Source: Cyclina sinensis (Eukaryota > Mollusca > Bivalvia > Venerida > Veneridae). From it: a stretch of DNA of 64,000 nucleotides. Each line of letters begins with the position of its first letter. The first letter of the stretch is position 1. The DNA lies in assembly GCA_012932295.1 (NCBI GenBank), contig JAAONU010000004.1:8669446-8733445 (forward strand). Direction: 5' to 3'. The notes under the pieces are model-generated. The model saw only the letters and a program-made list of their open reading frames with translations, searched no databases and had not been told where the DNA came from. The position numbers and the translations under genes are program-made. Positions 45,012 through 57,489 of this stretch are shown piece by piece.

Positions 45012-48000
45012 ATGAGGGCAGTCTTATTTCTTATTTTGCCAGCGCTTGCCTTTGCGGCACCAGACAAGAGGATGTTGTGTGAGTATTGATAAACTGCTAC
45101 AAGAACTGACTAATATATGAAAGGTGTATATCTAATACTCAAGATTCTGGAATCTGAACCTAAAAGTTTCCTTGATATGAGAACGTATATTTGATGGGGT
45201 CAGGGGATGGTGATGTATTACAGTCAATTTTATCCTGATCTCCTTCGGTCTGTCTGTTTTTTTTAGTCTAGTCACTCGTGTTCCAATAGTCAAGTTATTC
45301 AAAATTATCTACATTCAAATGTTCCATACAATAATGTGTACCAAACTTCCACGCCTATGGCACGGCACTTTACAAAAAGTCCAACATGTGACGCGTACAT
45401 AGAGTTGTACAACCACTTAAGATAATTACTAAGCTGCGAAGTTTTCATCCAGTTCTTTGTGTGGTGGATGCATACTGATTTTGATTTTGCATTTACTCTG
45501 CTACATTTTTGTAACATTGTACTCATTATGTTGTTATGCTGGTTATTTGTTTTGATAGAAAAAAATATCCGAGAGTAACCTAACCAACACCTTGCAAAGT
45601 TTGTTTTTTGTCGATAGACCGAAATGACTGACGTTCCCTGCAGTATATAATTATTACACGTTATGAATATGTTTTGGAGAGTGCAATATACAGAAACATC
45701 GCATTACAGTGACAACCGTCAGTAGTGTAAGCGTAGTAGAGGGGGATAAACTCGCGATTCCTGGATTTCAAGTCCTTTGTGAAATCATTGGACAACTGCT
45801 TCGCTACAAAAGTGCATCAAAGTGTTTTGTTATTGTAAACGTGTTTTGATTTACCAAAGTAATTTCAGCATACAAATATTTCTTTTTATCATAGTGGATC
45901 AAATCGACACGACGACAATAAAACAAGACCTCCAGCTGATGATAAATCTTATTGGAAGTAATCCTACAGAACAAGCATGTGAACAAGCTGGACATAAGTA
46001 CCTGGCTGGACTTCTCGACCATGCTGTTCCTCTGCTGTGTCACTCGTAAATATTTTCTCCAGAATAGGAAAAAAACAGTATCGATATATTACGAGTATAT
46101 TAATAGTTCAAGCAGCAACAGAATAGTTATATATTATAGATAAGTGTGTAAAGTTGGTAGAGATTTAAGTGCACATTAAAAACAGTAACTCTTCAGGTAG
46201 TTTGGGATCCATTTGTTCTTTCGCAAACACTTCTGGTATGTTGTTGATGATTCAAATTTGCATTCAAAAATGTGCTTTATGCTTTAAGGTTGGGATTCAA
46301 TTATTTAATCAAAAATGCACTTTTGCCATGTCGTTGGGAATTCATATGTATAAGAAGCCAGGTTTACGAAGAAAATAGTTTAGCAGTGTGAACAATATCA
46401 AACTGTCAGATTTTGACAAAAGTGAATATCAAAAATTAAATACAATTGTAAAAATCTATATTTCATAGGTTCCAAGCACTCGTACAACACTTCAATATAG
46501 TACCTGCAACAACAGTTCCTCCTCCGGTAAAGCGATACGTTTTAGGTAAATTATGTAAGTAAATAACTTGTTATAAAGAAAGATTTGTAATTGTTTGAGG
46601 AAACTTAGTAGGTTATTTTTATCAAACAGTGACATAAATACTGCAATGTTAATTGAAATTATATACAACAGTATTTTAAGAACTTCATGTTATTTAGTTC
46701 TAAACAATACATTTTCCTTGAAGATAAAACACAGCACTGGTTTCAATTACACAAATGAAACAAAACATGTATTAAGTTCGTCTGATGTTTTTGTTATTTT
46801 GACAAAACATAAGGTTTTAGCATTCTGATGAGACAAATTGTTACATTATAACTGTTTGTGTTCAAAGTGACACTAGTCAACACGACGACAATAAAACAAG
46901 ACCTTCAGCTGATGATTGACCTTATTGGAAGTAATCCTACAGAACAAGCATGTGAACAAGCTGGACATAAGTACCTGGCTGGACTTCTCGACCATGCTGT
47001 TCCTCTGCTGTGTCACTCGTAAATATTTTCTCCAAAATAGAATAAAGTACCATTATAGATGTATTTTGTATAAATAGTCCCATTAGTAAAAAAATAACAT
47101 TCTATCATAGACAAGTCTGTAAAGTTGAGAGATGGTAGCTAGAGATTTAAGTGCACATTAAAAACTGTAACTCTCCAGTAAGTTGCGAATCCATATGTAC
47201 ATTAGAAAACACTTCTGGCAAGTTGTTGATGATTCAAATTTGCATTCAAAAATGTGCTTTATGCTTTAAGGTTGGGATTCAATTATTTAATCAAAAATGC
47301 ACTTTTGCCATGTCGTTGGGAATTCATATGTATAAGAAGCCAGGTTTACGAAGAAAATAGTTTAGCAGTGTGTGTTAACAATATCAAACTGTCAGATTTT
47401 GACAAAAGTGAATATCAAAAATTGTAAAAATCTATATTTCATAGGTTCCAAGCACTCGTACAACACTTCAATATAGTACCTGCAACAACAGTTCCTCCTC
47501 CGGTAAAGCGATACGTTTTAGGTAAATTATGTAAGTAAATAACTTGTTATAAAGAAAGATTTGTAATTGTTTGAGGAAACTTAGTAGGTTATTTTTATCA
47601 AACAGTGACATAAATACTGCAATGTTAATTGAAATTATATACAACAGTATTTTAAGAACTTCATGTTATGTAGTTCTAAACAATACATTTTCCTTGAAAA
47701 TAAAACACAGCACTGGTTTCAATTACACAAATGAAACAAAACATGTATTAAGTTCGTCTGATGTTTTTGTTATTTTGACAAAACATAAGGTTTTAGCATT
47801 CTGATGAGACAAATTGTTACATTATAACTGTTTGTGTTCAAAGTGACACTAGTCAACACGACGACAATAAAACAAGACCTTCAGCTGATGATTGACCTTA
47901 TTGGAAGTAATCCTACAGAACAAGCATGTGAACAAGCTGGACATAAGTACCTGGCTGGACTTCTCGACCATGCTGTTCCTCTGCTGTGTCACTCGTAAAT

Positions 48001-48463
48001 ATTGTCTCCAAAGTAGAAGAAAAATTATAAATTAATAGTTCAAGTAGTAAGAGAATAATTGCGTGTGTATTATAAATGAGTCTGTAAAGTTGGTAGCTAG
48101 ACATTGAAGTGAACATTCAAACGGTAAATCTTCAGGTAGCTGGAGATCCATATGTGCATTCGAAAACACTTTTGACAAGTTGTTGATGATTTAAATGTGC
48201 ATTCAAAAATGTGCTTCAGACATTAAGGTGGGGAATCAATTATGTAATCAAAAATGCACTTCTGCCATGCAGTTGGGAATTCAAATGTATAAGATGTCAG
48301 TTTTACTAAGAAAATAGTTCACCAATGTTTACATTATCAAACTGTAAAAATGAAAATCAAAAATTAAATACAAATGTAAACATCTATATTTTATAGGTTC
48401 CAAGAGCTTGTACAACACTTCAATATAGTACCTGCAACAACAGTTGCAAATCCTGTCAAGTAA
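45012..48463 (+). CDS. Three-unit secreted peptide polyprotein precursor C (252 aa)
   Basis: Seven coding exons: 45012-45078, 45895-46045, 46469-46554, 46868-47018, 47445-47530, 47844-47994 and 48397-48463, totalling 759 nt and ending TAA. Residues 1-15 are a signal peptide (MRAVLFLILPALAFA). Lys-Arg sites at 19-20, 94-95 and 173-174 separate three units with a 79-residue period. Each core (151-nt exon) has two cysteines 20 residues apart (CEQAG...PLLC). Compared with gene B, the inner cysteines are Gly and Val. Each 86-nt link exon ends in PPPVKRYVLGKL. Units 2 and 3 have identical core exons. Intron phases are 1, 2, 1, 2..., so each core+link pair is a phase 1-1 module. The third unit stops at PVK, just where the others have Lys-Arg. 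Function unknown. Confidence 0.88.
46230..47994 (+). repeat. Recent ~976-bp tandem module duplication inside gene C
   Basis: 46230-47018 and 47212-47994 are nearly identical through both exons and introns; the step from one core exon to the next is 976 bp. Homology drops sharply left of about 46230/47212 (the first ~180 bp of each preceding intron differ more), marking a breakpoint or the edge of a gene-conversion tract. Confidence 0.88.
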
Positions 48464-48483
48464 TCGGCTGCTCATATGACAGA

Positions 48484-48825
48484 GTGAGTATCGAAACTAA
48501 ATAGTTGTTTGTGTGAAACCAATAAAGATTTAAAAGCAATAACAAGTTTCCTACCGAAAGGTTTGTTGTAGATCTATTGCAAAGTGTTCCATATGCTTAA
48601 TTGAAGACCGTAAATGTTCTAAATAAACTGCTTCGTACTCAGAATATTCAGACATATGTTACGATTTATCACATATTTTCCAATGTTCTTATAGATGATT
48701 TTTTACAAATAAGCGTATATACATTGCAAATTTCTTTGCTTTGCAGGGAGGCAGTTGGCAAAACAAAGTGACTTATTTCCGATTTGACGTCTAATGCCGA
48801 TGCATACATAATGTGATTTAATAAA
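48484..48825 (+). promoter_or_regulatory. 3' end of gene C: alternative poly(A) signals and possible 3'-UTR intron
   Basis: AATAAA at 48521-48526 could end the transcript directly. Alternatively, GACAGA|GTGAGT (donor at 48484) and TTTGCTTTGCAG (acceptor ending 48746) would remove an intron in the 3' UTR and use AATAAA at 48820-48825. I cannot choose from sequence alone. Confidence 0.5.
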
Positions 48826-48829
48826 TCTG

Positions 48830-50860
48830 AGAAAATTCACAATTGTGTTGATGCGTGGTTTTGACACACCTGAACAGTATTTTTCAAAATGTTTTATACC
48901 GTAAATGATTATATAGATGTGGAGGGAAATCGTCTACCTTTAGCTAAAATGTAAGGAAAATTACTTTACTTATGGTAAAATGATATACAGTTTTAAATAA
49001 TTAAGCTAAAGTTCTTATTCAAAATCAATACAAAAGAATAGTTTTTAAATTTCATCAATTGTAACATTCTTATCAGAATTCATAAAAGCAGTATTTTCTT
49101 TATTTTCTGAGTCCTTTTGAGTTATTGAAAAATTACGACTGTATCTCTTGCTGGCCACTTTTATATAATTTTGTAAGAATTTGTCCTGAAATCGGCCATC
49201 TGAACTTGGCCTGCGGACCGTACATCTTAGTATATCACGCTGTCATTTAAGAAGCTCTCTATCACCAAGAGAAAACAATGACAATACAGATTATGCATTT
49301 GAATGTGTAGTTTTATAAAGTTTGCATTTTTGGAAGGACCCGTACCTTCCCTTTCAAAATAATGTAAGAATGCTTCACATGTTTTAAACTCGATATTATG
49401 AAATTCTCGGTTAGTATGATAAACATGTACATCAGGAGATTCCAGCGTTTTGATTGTTTTGAATTACGAAAAATACAAGATTCAAACGTTTTCATTGGTT
49501 GACAAAGAAGACTAACATTGGACTCAAGCGTTTTCATTGGTTGGCAAATATGACCAACACGAGATTAAGGCGTTTTAATTAGTTGGCAAAAACGACCGAT
49601 TTAAACGTTTAAAATACGACTTAAGTGATATTAAATAGTTTTGATTGGGTATTTAAACTCTGCCTTCATGCATCCACTGTTCAGGATTTTTTTACCGCCG
49701 TCATCATAGACGGCAAAATTGTTTTTCTTTTTTCAAAAGCACAACACGTTAATGAAAAAAAAATGAATCAAAGTATGGAATTTTGAAAAAAGTGTAATTA
49801 AGTGATTTCATTATGGCACTGTTTTGGGTATATATAACTTAACCTTTAGTCTTCAGCCTTTGACCTCGGGCCAGTGCAACTGTTCTTAGCACAATAACAA
49901 GGCTATCGCGAAATCGCTTAACCATCAAAATATAATATATTTTTATTATTTTATAATCCTTGGAAATGCGTGATAAAAAAGATTTAATATATATCTTTTG
50001 GACAGCGAAAACGTCATTTAACATCATTAAATAATAAGCCAAACTGAGATTCCCGGAGGTGTCAATTTCAATATATTTTCCCCACGGGTTTATCAGATAT
50101 AATATTCACGACGTCTGTTGTACGTAACGACGATTACTGATTACTGATATTTCGTCATTACTTATAATTAAGAAACTGCGAACATTTCTGATTTTCCAAA
50201 GAAAAGCATCTTTGAGCTCATTCAGAAAATCTGACATAAGCTTGACCTCCTGAAATATTTCATCAGAGCCTGTAAGTTCTTAAGATTTTGCAGTAGATTA
50301 ATCAAAAAGTTATGTAGGGTCAGATTTTATAATATATTATGAGCAAAGATAATAACCTTATGTTTAAAGTTACCCTTTTTATATTTATACCGCTTCCTAT
50401 TTCCCACGGCTTGGAGTGCACACCAATGTATAAATAGGGGTTAAAAGTTCTTTCAGTGAGGTTCTGACTTGGCGGATCCTGTGATTTTAAAACGGGTTTG
50501 TTACAGACTCATTTATGAATGAAACTTGGATCAGAAATGGCATGTGGCCTTTGTGTTTCTAGCCAACCCACAAATAAATAATTTTCTTCAAAATACACTG
50601 AAACCTTTTGTTATAGGTATATTAACGTCGAGCACGAAGTTATTTTGAGTTTTCTAGTGTCCCATAATCTTAAATCAAAGGCATTGTTAGAAATGTGTTG
50701 TATACGCAATGTATAGAAACACAGCTTTTTATACGGATATAGCTCTAAATTTTTCCTGCAAATGTATTTTGATTTAATAAAAGGTTCTGTACAGATGAAA
50801 TGATTATTGCCTATTATCAATAATCAGAAAATAGGGTGTTTTTATTGCCCTTATTTAGAT
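48830..50860. other. Spacer downstream of gene C
   Basis: Mostly unassigned. 49440-49600 holds three to four diverged ~50-bp tandem units (word CAAGCGTTTTCATTGGTTGG). No exon is recognised, and the minus-strand frames here have no domain. Confidence 0.45.
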
Positions 50861-50869
50861 CTATTCCCC

Positions 50870-53800
50870 TTCTTTGCAGCGTGTTCATAGTCAGTATTTG
50901 TTATAACTCCATATCTGTAGTCTGTTGACGTCTCGTCAAACTTTGGTAATATGTTCCTGGCATGAAATTTATCACAGTTGTTCAATAAAATTATTCTAAT
51001 CAAAATTCTATTGGACGTGAATTTAGAGGAAAGCCTTTGAAATAATTATTTTCTATTGGTCTGGAAACGCAAGACAAACGGTTCTGAAATGTATATCAAA
51101 AAGTAAATTTGACCACGGAGGGGCCTCTCAAGCGCAGGAAATGTTATGAAAGATCAAGGAAGACAATGCATTTTAGAATTCACACTGCTGGAATATCTGC
51201 TTTACAAGATTGCGAGTTTAGTAAAGTTTGAATGTTTTCTGAATAACATTATTAAAGCTCTTTATTTTTCAATGCACACTTACAATGTAAAGGAGGAAGT
51301 TAGTTCAGTCGTGACTGAACGAAATTTGGTACAATTTACACATGTAATTACTTGGTTTATTAGCTAACAATACTCAAGTTATGAAAGGTAAGTAAAATCG
51401 TAAATTTGTTTGGTACGAAATAATCAAGATACATTTAATCGGCTTACTAGTGAAACGCAGTCGACTGATTTTGCCATGAATGAATTCTCTTGTATTCTGT
51501 GGAACAGTGCAACAAATCACATTAAACTTGAAAACATTTAGATGAGATCTGTTTTACTGCAAAGCGAAAAATTGAATTGTATTAAAATATAATAAAGATA
51601 TGCTAATAACATCCCTTTGTTTATTTCAAAATCCTGTGGACACAAACAATATCAAAGAAAAAAAGTCTAAAACTTAGAATAAATGAGAGCCGCAATTAAG
51701 ACCGATTATTGACCGATTAAGATCACTTTTTCACTGGTCTTATTAATGGGGTTTTACTGTATATGATAATGGAATTGAATGAAACCGCTGTTTCTTTGAT
51801 TGTGCTAGGTACAATAACGTTTAAAAGAAAGCACTGTATAGATGATATAATATGTTTTAAGTAGAAGAATAAATAGTTAAACGCCCTCACAACCGCAAAC
51901 GATTAAAACGTCTTTTGATAAACCTCCATGTTTCGAATTCGATGACAGTTGCAGATCTATTAAGCTTTTTCAAAGAAAATGTTCAGTGCTAGACCACTTC
52001 TGAGAATAAGCAACAATTACACGAAAATCTAAACCTAAGCAAATATAACTTTGATATTGAAATATAGTGACGCTGTTTTGCGCAAGATAATAATATAAGT
52101 CTATATAAGTCCCGGAATTGAGATATTCCTGACATGAAGTCGAATCACAGTTGATCTTAAAAATTTATTATATTTTTTTTATTAGCCTTAACTACAGAAG
52201 GAAACATTTCAAATAATACAGCTATTTTCAGTTAATCTAACAATACAGGCCAAAGGGTTCTAAAATGTAAATATAGTGGTTGCAAGTGAATTGCTCTAAA
52301 TCCTGTCCTATGTGTCTGGGGACAGTACTTGTCCCGCCGTATGGACACAGTTTAACATACTGGTGTTACCGGTAGGACATATGTATTTAATACAATATTT
52401 AAACAATTAAAATCTGAAATAGTTTATGATCATAGACTATATCAATACGAATGAAAACATTTCAGTACAGAAATTTTGAAACTAAAAGTTTTTGCGAGCA
52501 CCTTCTCTACCTCTTCTGAAAATTGAGTAAACTTTGCAAGATACCCCATCGCTTGATAGAACGAGGTGCTTTAATGCCGCAAGTTTCGAAACACTCTGCT
52601 GTTCTTGATAACGGCGTTCATACGTTGTGGCATACATACTACTTACTTTACTTTTATTTATGTCTGTTGAAGCTAATCTTTACATTGTATAGTCGCCGCC
52701 TTTGATATTGAACAAGAATTAAAAAAATTAACCAAAAGCTTTCTTTCAGTTGCAGTCGACTGATTGGTGTATAACTCGAATGTCGTGTCTACGAAGGCTG
52801 GTTTCAAAAACGAAATGTTCAGTATCAATCCATCAAAAGTTTATGTTTGCTAAGATAGGCTCCCTTAAGATATTTTAACTATCATATGTTCGTTAAAAGG
52901 CAATTGAAACAAATGTAGAGAATCGTCTTAACGAAAGAAGTAATTAGTTTGCACTGCCAATGTGCAACAAAACTGTTTCTGTTCTTTGTACCAAACGCTT
53001 TACATGCACACATAAAATTTAAGTTTGACTTAAATGAAATCGTTACTCTTTGTTACCACCAGTGGTAAAAAGAAAAAGACTCCCTATGTATCTCACTTTG
53101 AAACATTATTGACGTTTTATTGAATTTGATGGCTTGTTTGTCAGTATGTGATTCAATTTTTACTCAGTTTTTAACACTGTTTAAGATTTTTGTTAAAATC
53201 GTTATGAGGCTAAATGCACTTAGAACGAGGATATATGTAAACTCAGATTACAAGGTTTGTTTGTAGAGCTTTAAGCACACGGCTATGAAATCGACACGGA
53301 TCATGTATTACGCAAAAGACCTCAACTCCACCAGAACTTTTAATGGTCTTTCGGACGTATCGATGCTGTATACTGAACATGACAGGTCCTTGGAATCTTA
53401 CAATAGCAGATTATATTCGGAAACTTCGGTCCTTCGATCAAACAGTACCAGCAATATATTAAAGCCAAACGAATTAGGACAAGTTAGTGCTACGGTTTGG
53501 CCAACTGATAGAGAGTGCAGTCAAATCGTTATTTCTTTTTCAATTATTTAAATGGTGTGGCTTTCTCTTATCATGACACTGTTCTTATCAAATTTGTCTG
53601 CCGATATGAATGAGGCCTTTATCGAAATTTGGTTCATTATGTAGTTTTGTGTGTTAATATTCAAATTGCTTGTTTTTTTTCTTCTTTTTTTGAGGGGGAG
53701 GGGGAGGTGGGAGTGCGGGTTAAACTTAAAAGAAGAAAGAGAAAGAAGTTTTTTAATAGAAAGATAATGGGACTTTTACCTATATAAACGGAACATCAAC

Positions 53801-55135
53801 AGCTATTCTTGACAGTGGTATCCACACGTTATAGAAAGGCATGTAGATCCCGTCCTTGTCAATTAATATCAATACCAAATCATTCCATAAAAATTTGACT
53901 GCACAGCAATCTCATTAAAATCATATCCTAAATGTCGCTCCACTACCATTCACTACCCTTCGTAGCGTAGAGTAACGAAGCGAAAACGATGATCTGATTT
54001 TAATGAGATTGACTGCACAGGGGCCTCTCTTGCGCAGCAAATACTATAAAAGGCAATGGACGGCTCTGCCTTTCAGAATTCACACTGTTGGAATAACTGC
54101 TGACAAAATCGTAAGTTTATTGAAGTTTGAATATATTCTGAGTAACATTATCATAAATCTTAATTTTATAGTGCACACTTATTATGTAAAGGAGAAAGTT
54201 AATTCAGTCTGGACTAAAAAATTTAACACAATCTAATTACTTACATGAACAAATAGTTTCATTTGCAAGCAATTCTCAAGGAATTAAATGAAAGTTAAAT
54301 CGTGAATTTGTTTGTAAAGAATAATCAAGATATATTTCATTGGCTTAGTTGCCAAATTTGTACAAAGTCGATTGATAATTAAAAAAGGTGTTTTACGGCA
54401 AACGGAAATTTAAACTGTGCAAAGATACAAGAAAGATCCATTAATAAGAGCACTTTAAATATTTCAAAATCATGCGGAACGGAGCAATTTCAAAGAAGGG
54501 GAGCTCAAAATTTAGAACAAATAAAACATGCTTTTAATACCGATTCACTTATGAGACCAACTTTTGACTGGTCTTATAAATGGGTTTTTCTGTATATGAT
54601 AAAGGGAAGTGAAGGAAACCGCATTTGTTTACGCGATAAGTAGCTATAATAAAATTAAAAGGGAAGCACGAAATATATATATATAAAAATAAATTAGTTG
54701 TACAATTTATGAAACAAAATGCCTGGGCTACCGCGTAAAGTTTGGCCTACTGTTAAAAAAGTCTCATTATTAATCTCAGTTTTTTGGATTTTACCGCAGA
54801 TGTAGACAAATCAATTCATTTCAAAGAAAATGTTCAGTGCTAGGCAACGTTCTGGGAATGAGAAACACCAAAATTTAAACCACAGCAATCACAAGCGCGA
54901 TATGGAAATAGAGTGTTTAGAATTTCACGGCGCAATTCATTCGCAAAATAACAATATATCGAGGAAATAATGTATATCCCGCAGAAATATTGAAGGCATC
55001 GTTTCACATATTATCGTCTTTTCAAACATAGGTTAGACGACAGAATATCCTATGTAAATGAAAAAACCAACTTTGTTGGATAATAGAATCTTCACAAAAG
55101 TTCGAATTACTATTCATCTCTCATCCTAGAAACTC
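50870..55135. repeat. Duplicated cluster block, copy 3 (E arm), itself partly doubled
   Basis: Two successive pieces match the C-arm block: 50870-52100 (a shortened form joining the 40.1-40.3 kb part to the 42.4-43.0 kb part) and 52130-55135 (fuller). Hence GGGGCCTCTC followed by the ...GGCAATGGACG-like word appears at 42400, 51120 and 54020. 53690-53710 is a short G-rich purine run. The open frames here (51146-51367, 53285-53551, 54003-54236) sit in decayed paralogous sequence. Confidence 0.8.
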
Positions 55136-55180
55136 CGCTAAGTATAGTGTAAAATGCTACGTGCTCAGACAGAATATTAT

Positions 55181-55686
55181 CAGAGACATAGATAACAGAG
55201 ATAAGCAGCTCCTATTTACTCCATTGAAATAGCGCACATGCCTCTTCAAAAGTGAAAAAATAGGCATTTTGTAGCAATTAAAACTCAATGGCTATTTGTT
55301 CGACCCTTTTAAGGTATACATCATTTGAAAGCTTAAACAGTCGTCTATAGCTGCAAGTTAAAATATTGGCAACTTTCTAGCTCTTTAATTTAATATAACT
55401 TGGCAGAATATACCCACTGTCCCAGTTTTTCACCATCTTTATAGTTTTGTGAAAAATGATTAAGTTGCAGTACTCTTAAACACATGATGCATCATAATTG
55501 TTACCAGGACTAAAATTATTTTACCTGCAGCAATAGACAAATGACTAGGCTTTCAGAAAATATATACTTTGATTCAATTTGGCAACTAGTTAACAAGTTA
55601 TACTTGCTACAAGACAGTGTCTTAGAAGGCACGCGTGGGACCTTAACTAGCTAGGAAGTTGCCTATCTCTGTTATCTATGTCTCTG
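55181..55686. mobile_element. 506-bp MITE, copy 2 (7-bp TSD)
   Basis: Nearly identical to 19734-20241, with the same inverted termini (CAGAGACATAGATAACAGAG). Flanked by ATATTAT direct repeats (55174-55180, 55687-55693). The paralogous C arm at about 44125-44145 (AAAATTTAATGTACTCATAA) reads straight across the insertion point, so this is a verified filled/empty pair. Confidence 0.93.
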
Positions 55687-55977
55687 ATATTATGTACTTA
55701 TAAACAGTAAATTCGGCTTAAATGTTTGATTGTTGTGATATTTCTAATTTGACCGTCATATAAGACACTGAAAATTGTATTTAGATATTTGTAATAAATG
55801 TACTGTAGCCATGTTTATTCCTTAAAGGTGAGATATAGCCGACTGTGTCGAATGAAACATATATTTATGTTTGAATCTTTATATTATTATAATGTCTTGC
55901 ACATGTCACTATAATTAACAATTTTATAATTTCTTACTAACTTACGTACATATTTACTAACTAACTAGTAACTAATT

Positions 55978-56030
55978 AACGAACTTACTTACTTACTTAC
56001 TTACTTACTAACCTACTTGTTTGCTTACAT
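55978..56030. repeat. (ACTT)n-like simple repeat
   Basis: Repeated TTAC/ACTT words, longer than in the paralogous stretch at 44377-44395. Confidence 0.8.
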
Positions 56031-56741
56031 ACTTACATACACCGTTCAGTAATCATAACATGTACAAGCTTACTGAAAAGGTAACATTTTATTTTTCATT
56101 TTAGATTTTAATCTTATAATATTTTTCTTTAAGTATACTCTGTTTAGATGGTGAAAAATAATGTCAAAAACAACAAGGTTAACATTATTTTAATATGTTT
56201 AAACTTTCCCATGGTAATGTGATTTTTGAGTGACAACGGTGCTTAAAGCAGCATCAATTCATAATAAATTTATCCGAAAGAAGAAATTCATTTAGATGTC
56301 AGAATATTTAAAAAAAAAATAAAAAAAAGACCACAAATGTTTTAACATTTATGTAATCTTTATTCATTTATACAGATTAGTTAATAACGTTTTTGCAATT
56401 TCTTTTAATACTGTTATAGACAATGTGTTTCATTGACCTGTAAAAATGATAAGAATGACTTCTTCCTCGGTCAATATCATGTTTACAGGTCCGTAAAAAC
56501 ACATATTGACGGAAACATAGGTCTGTAAGTATTATATTATATACTCCACTTAAATGTAAGGTGTGCAATTAAATTACACGTTCCTGAAAATTTTGTAGGT
56601 GCTTATTACCTTTTGAAGGTGTTTATCTTCGGACCCTCGCGTGCATCACTCTCGACTAATGAAATAAGATCATTTCAGTAAGGTATAAAATATTTTAAAT
56701 TAAATACTTCTTTCATTTCAACAAGCAGAAAAAGAGTAAAT

Positions 56742-56775
<34 letters not shown>

Positions 56776-56811
56776 CGCACGCACGCACGCACACACACAC
56801 ACACACACACA
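56742..56811. repeat. (AC)n / (CACG)n microsatellite
   Basis: About 70 bp of AC dinucleotides with a central CACG/GCAC variant block. Confidence 0.95.
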
Positions 56812-57354
56812 GAACTATTATTTAGAAGATGTCAGTTTTGCAAGTCGCATTTTGCAGGAAGCATAACAATACGATAAAATACAAAGTTTATTTAATGTTG
56901 GTATGTTTACAAAACGCACAATTTTACATAAGCTATGCATAGCTTTTGGCCGACCTAACAAATAACTATCTGTAAAATAAAAAAAAAAACATAATTAGAT
57001 TATTTATATTATCACATTTTTTAAAGATTAAAACTATAAGCACATATCATAAAGGTTTAAAATGCATGCCATCAGTACAATAAATCACAAAACCGAGGAC
57101 TGGTTAAGATTATGTGGAATTAGCTGATCTTGCCTTACACAAACTGACTAAAGTCTACAATAAAAAAAATAAAACACCGAAGTAAAGGAAACACAAACGT
57201 GTGACTGTAAAGGGTCGTTAAAGAACAGTTATCTGTCTAAATAAATTTGGGAAGAGTCGATCTGCAACCTGCTTGCAATGTTATGTTATTTTCAAAGCAT
57301 GCAGGGAGAAACATTGGCATAGAGTACAAGCCGCAATTTATATAGTAGCAAAAT

Positions 57355-57378
57355 ATCAATCAATCAATCAATCAATCA
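57355..57378. repeat. (ATCA)n microsatellite
   Basis: Six ATCA units, close to the 3' end of the minus-strand LINE; possibly its 3' tail. Confidence 0.9.
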
Positions 57379-57489
57379 AATCAGGGAGAGCAATAAAACT
57401 GAAAAAGAGGTTAAATAAAAAGAAAATGACTAAACGGATTAGGATAAGGTTCAGAACAAAAAGAACAGGAGCAGACCTTTCCATCTTAA

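Noticed and set aside
45804..46043. Minus-strand frame opposite the core exon (also at 47913-48116 and 61469-61672)
   Set aside because: Antisense shadow of the core exon; the + strand has splice junctions, reading-frame continuity and conserved cysteines.
46169..47804. Paired identical open frames at 46169-46378/47151-47360 and 46595-46828/47571-47804
   Set aside because: They fall in the duplicated introns of gene C; their similarity reflects the recent module duplication, not coding constraint.
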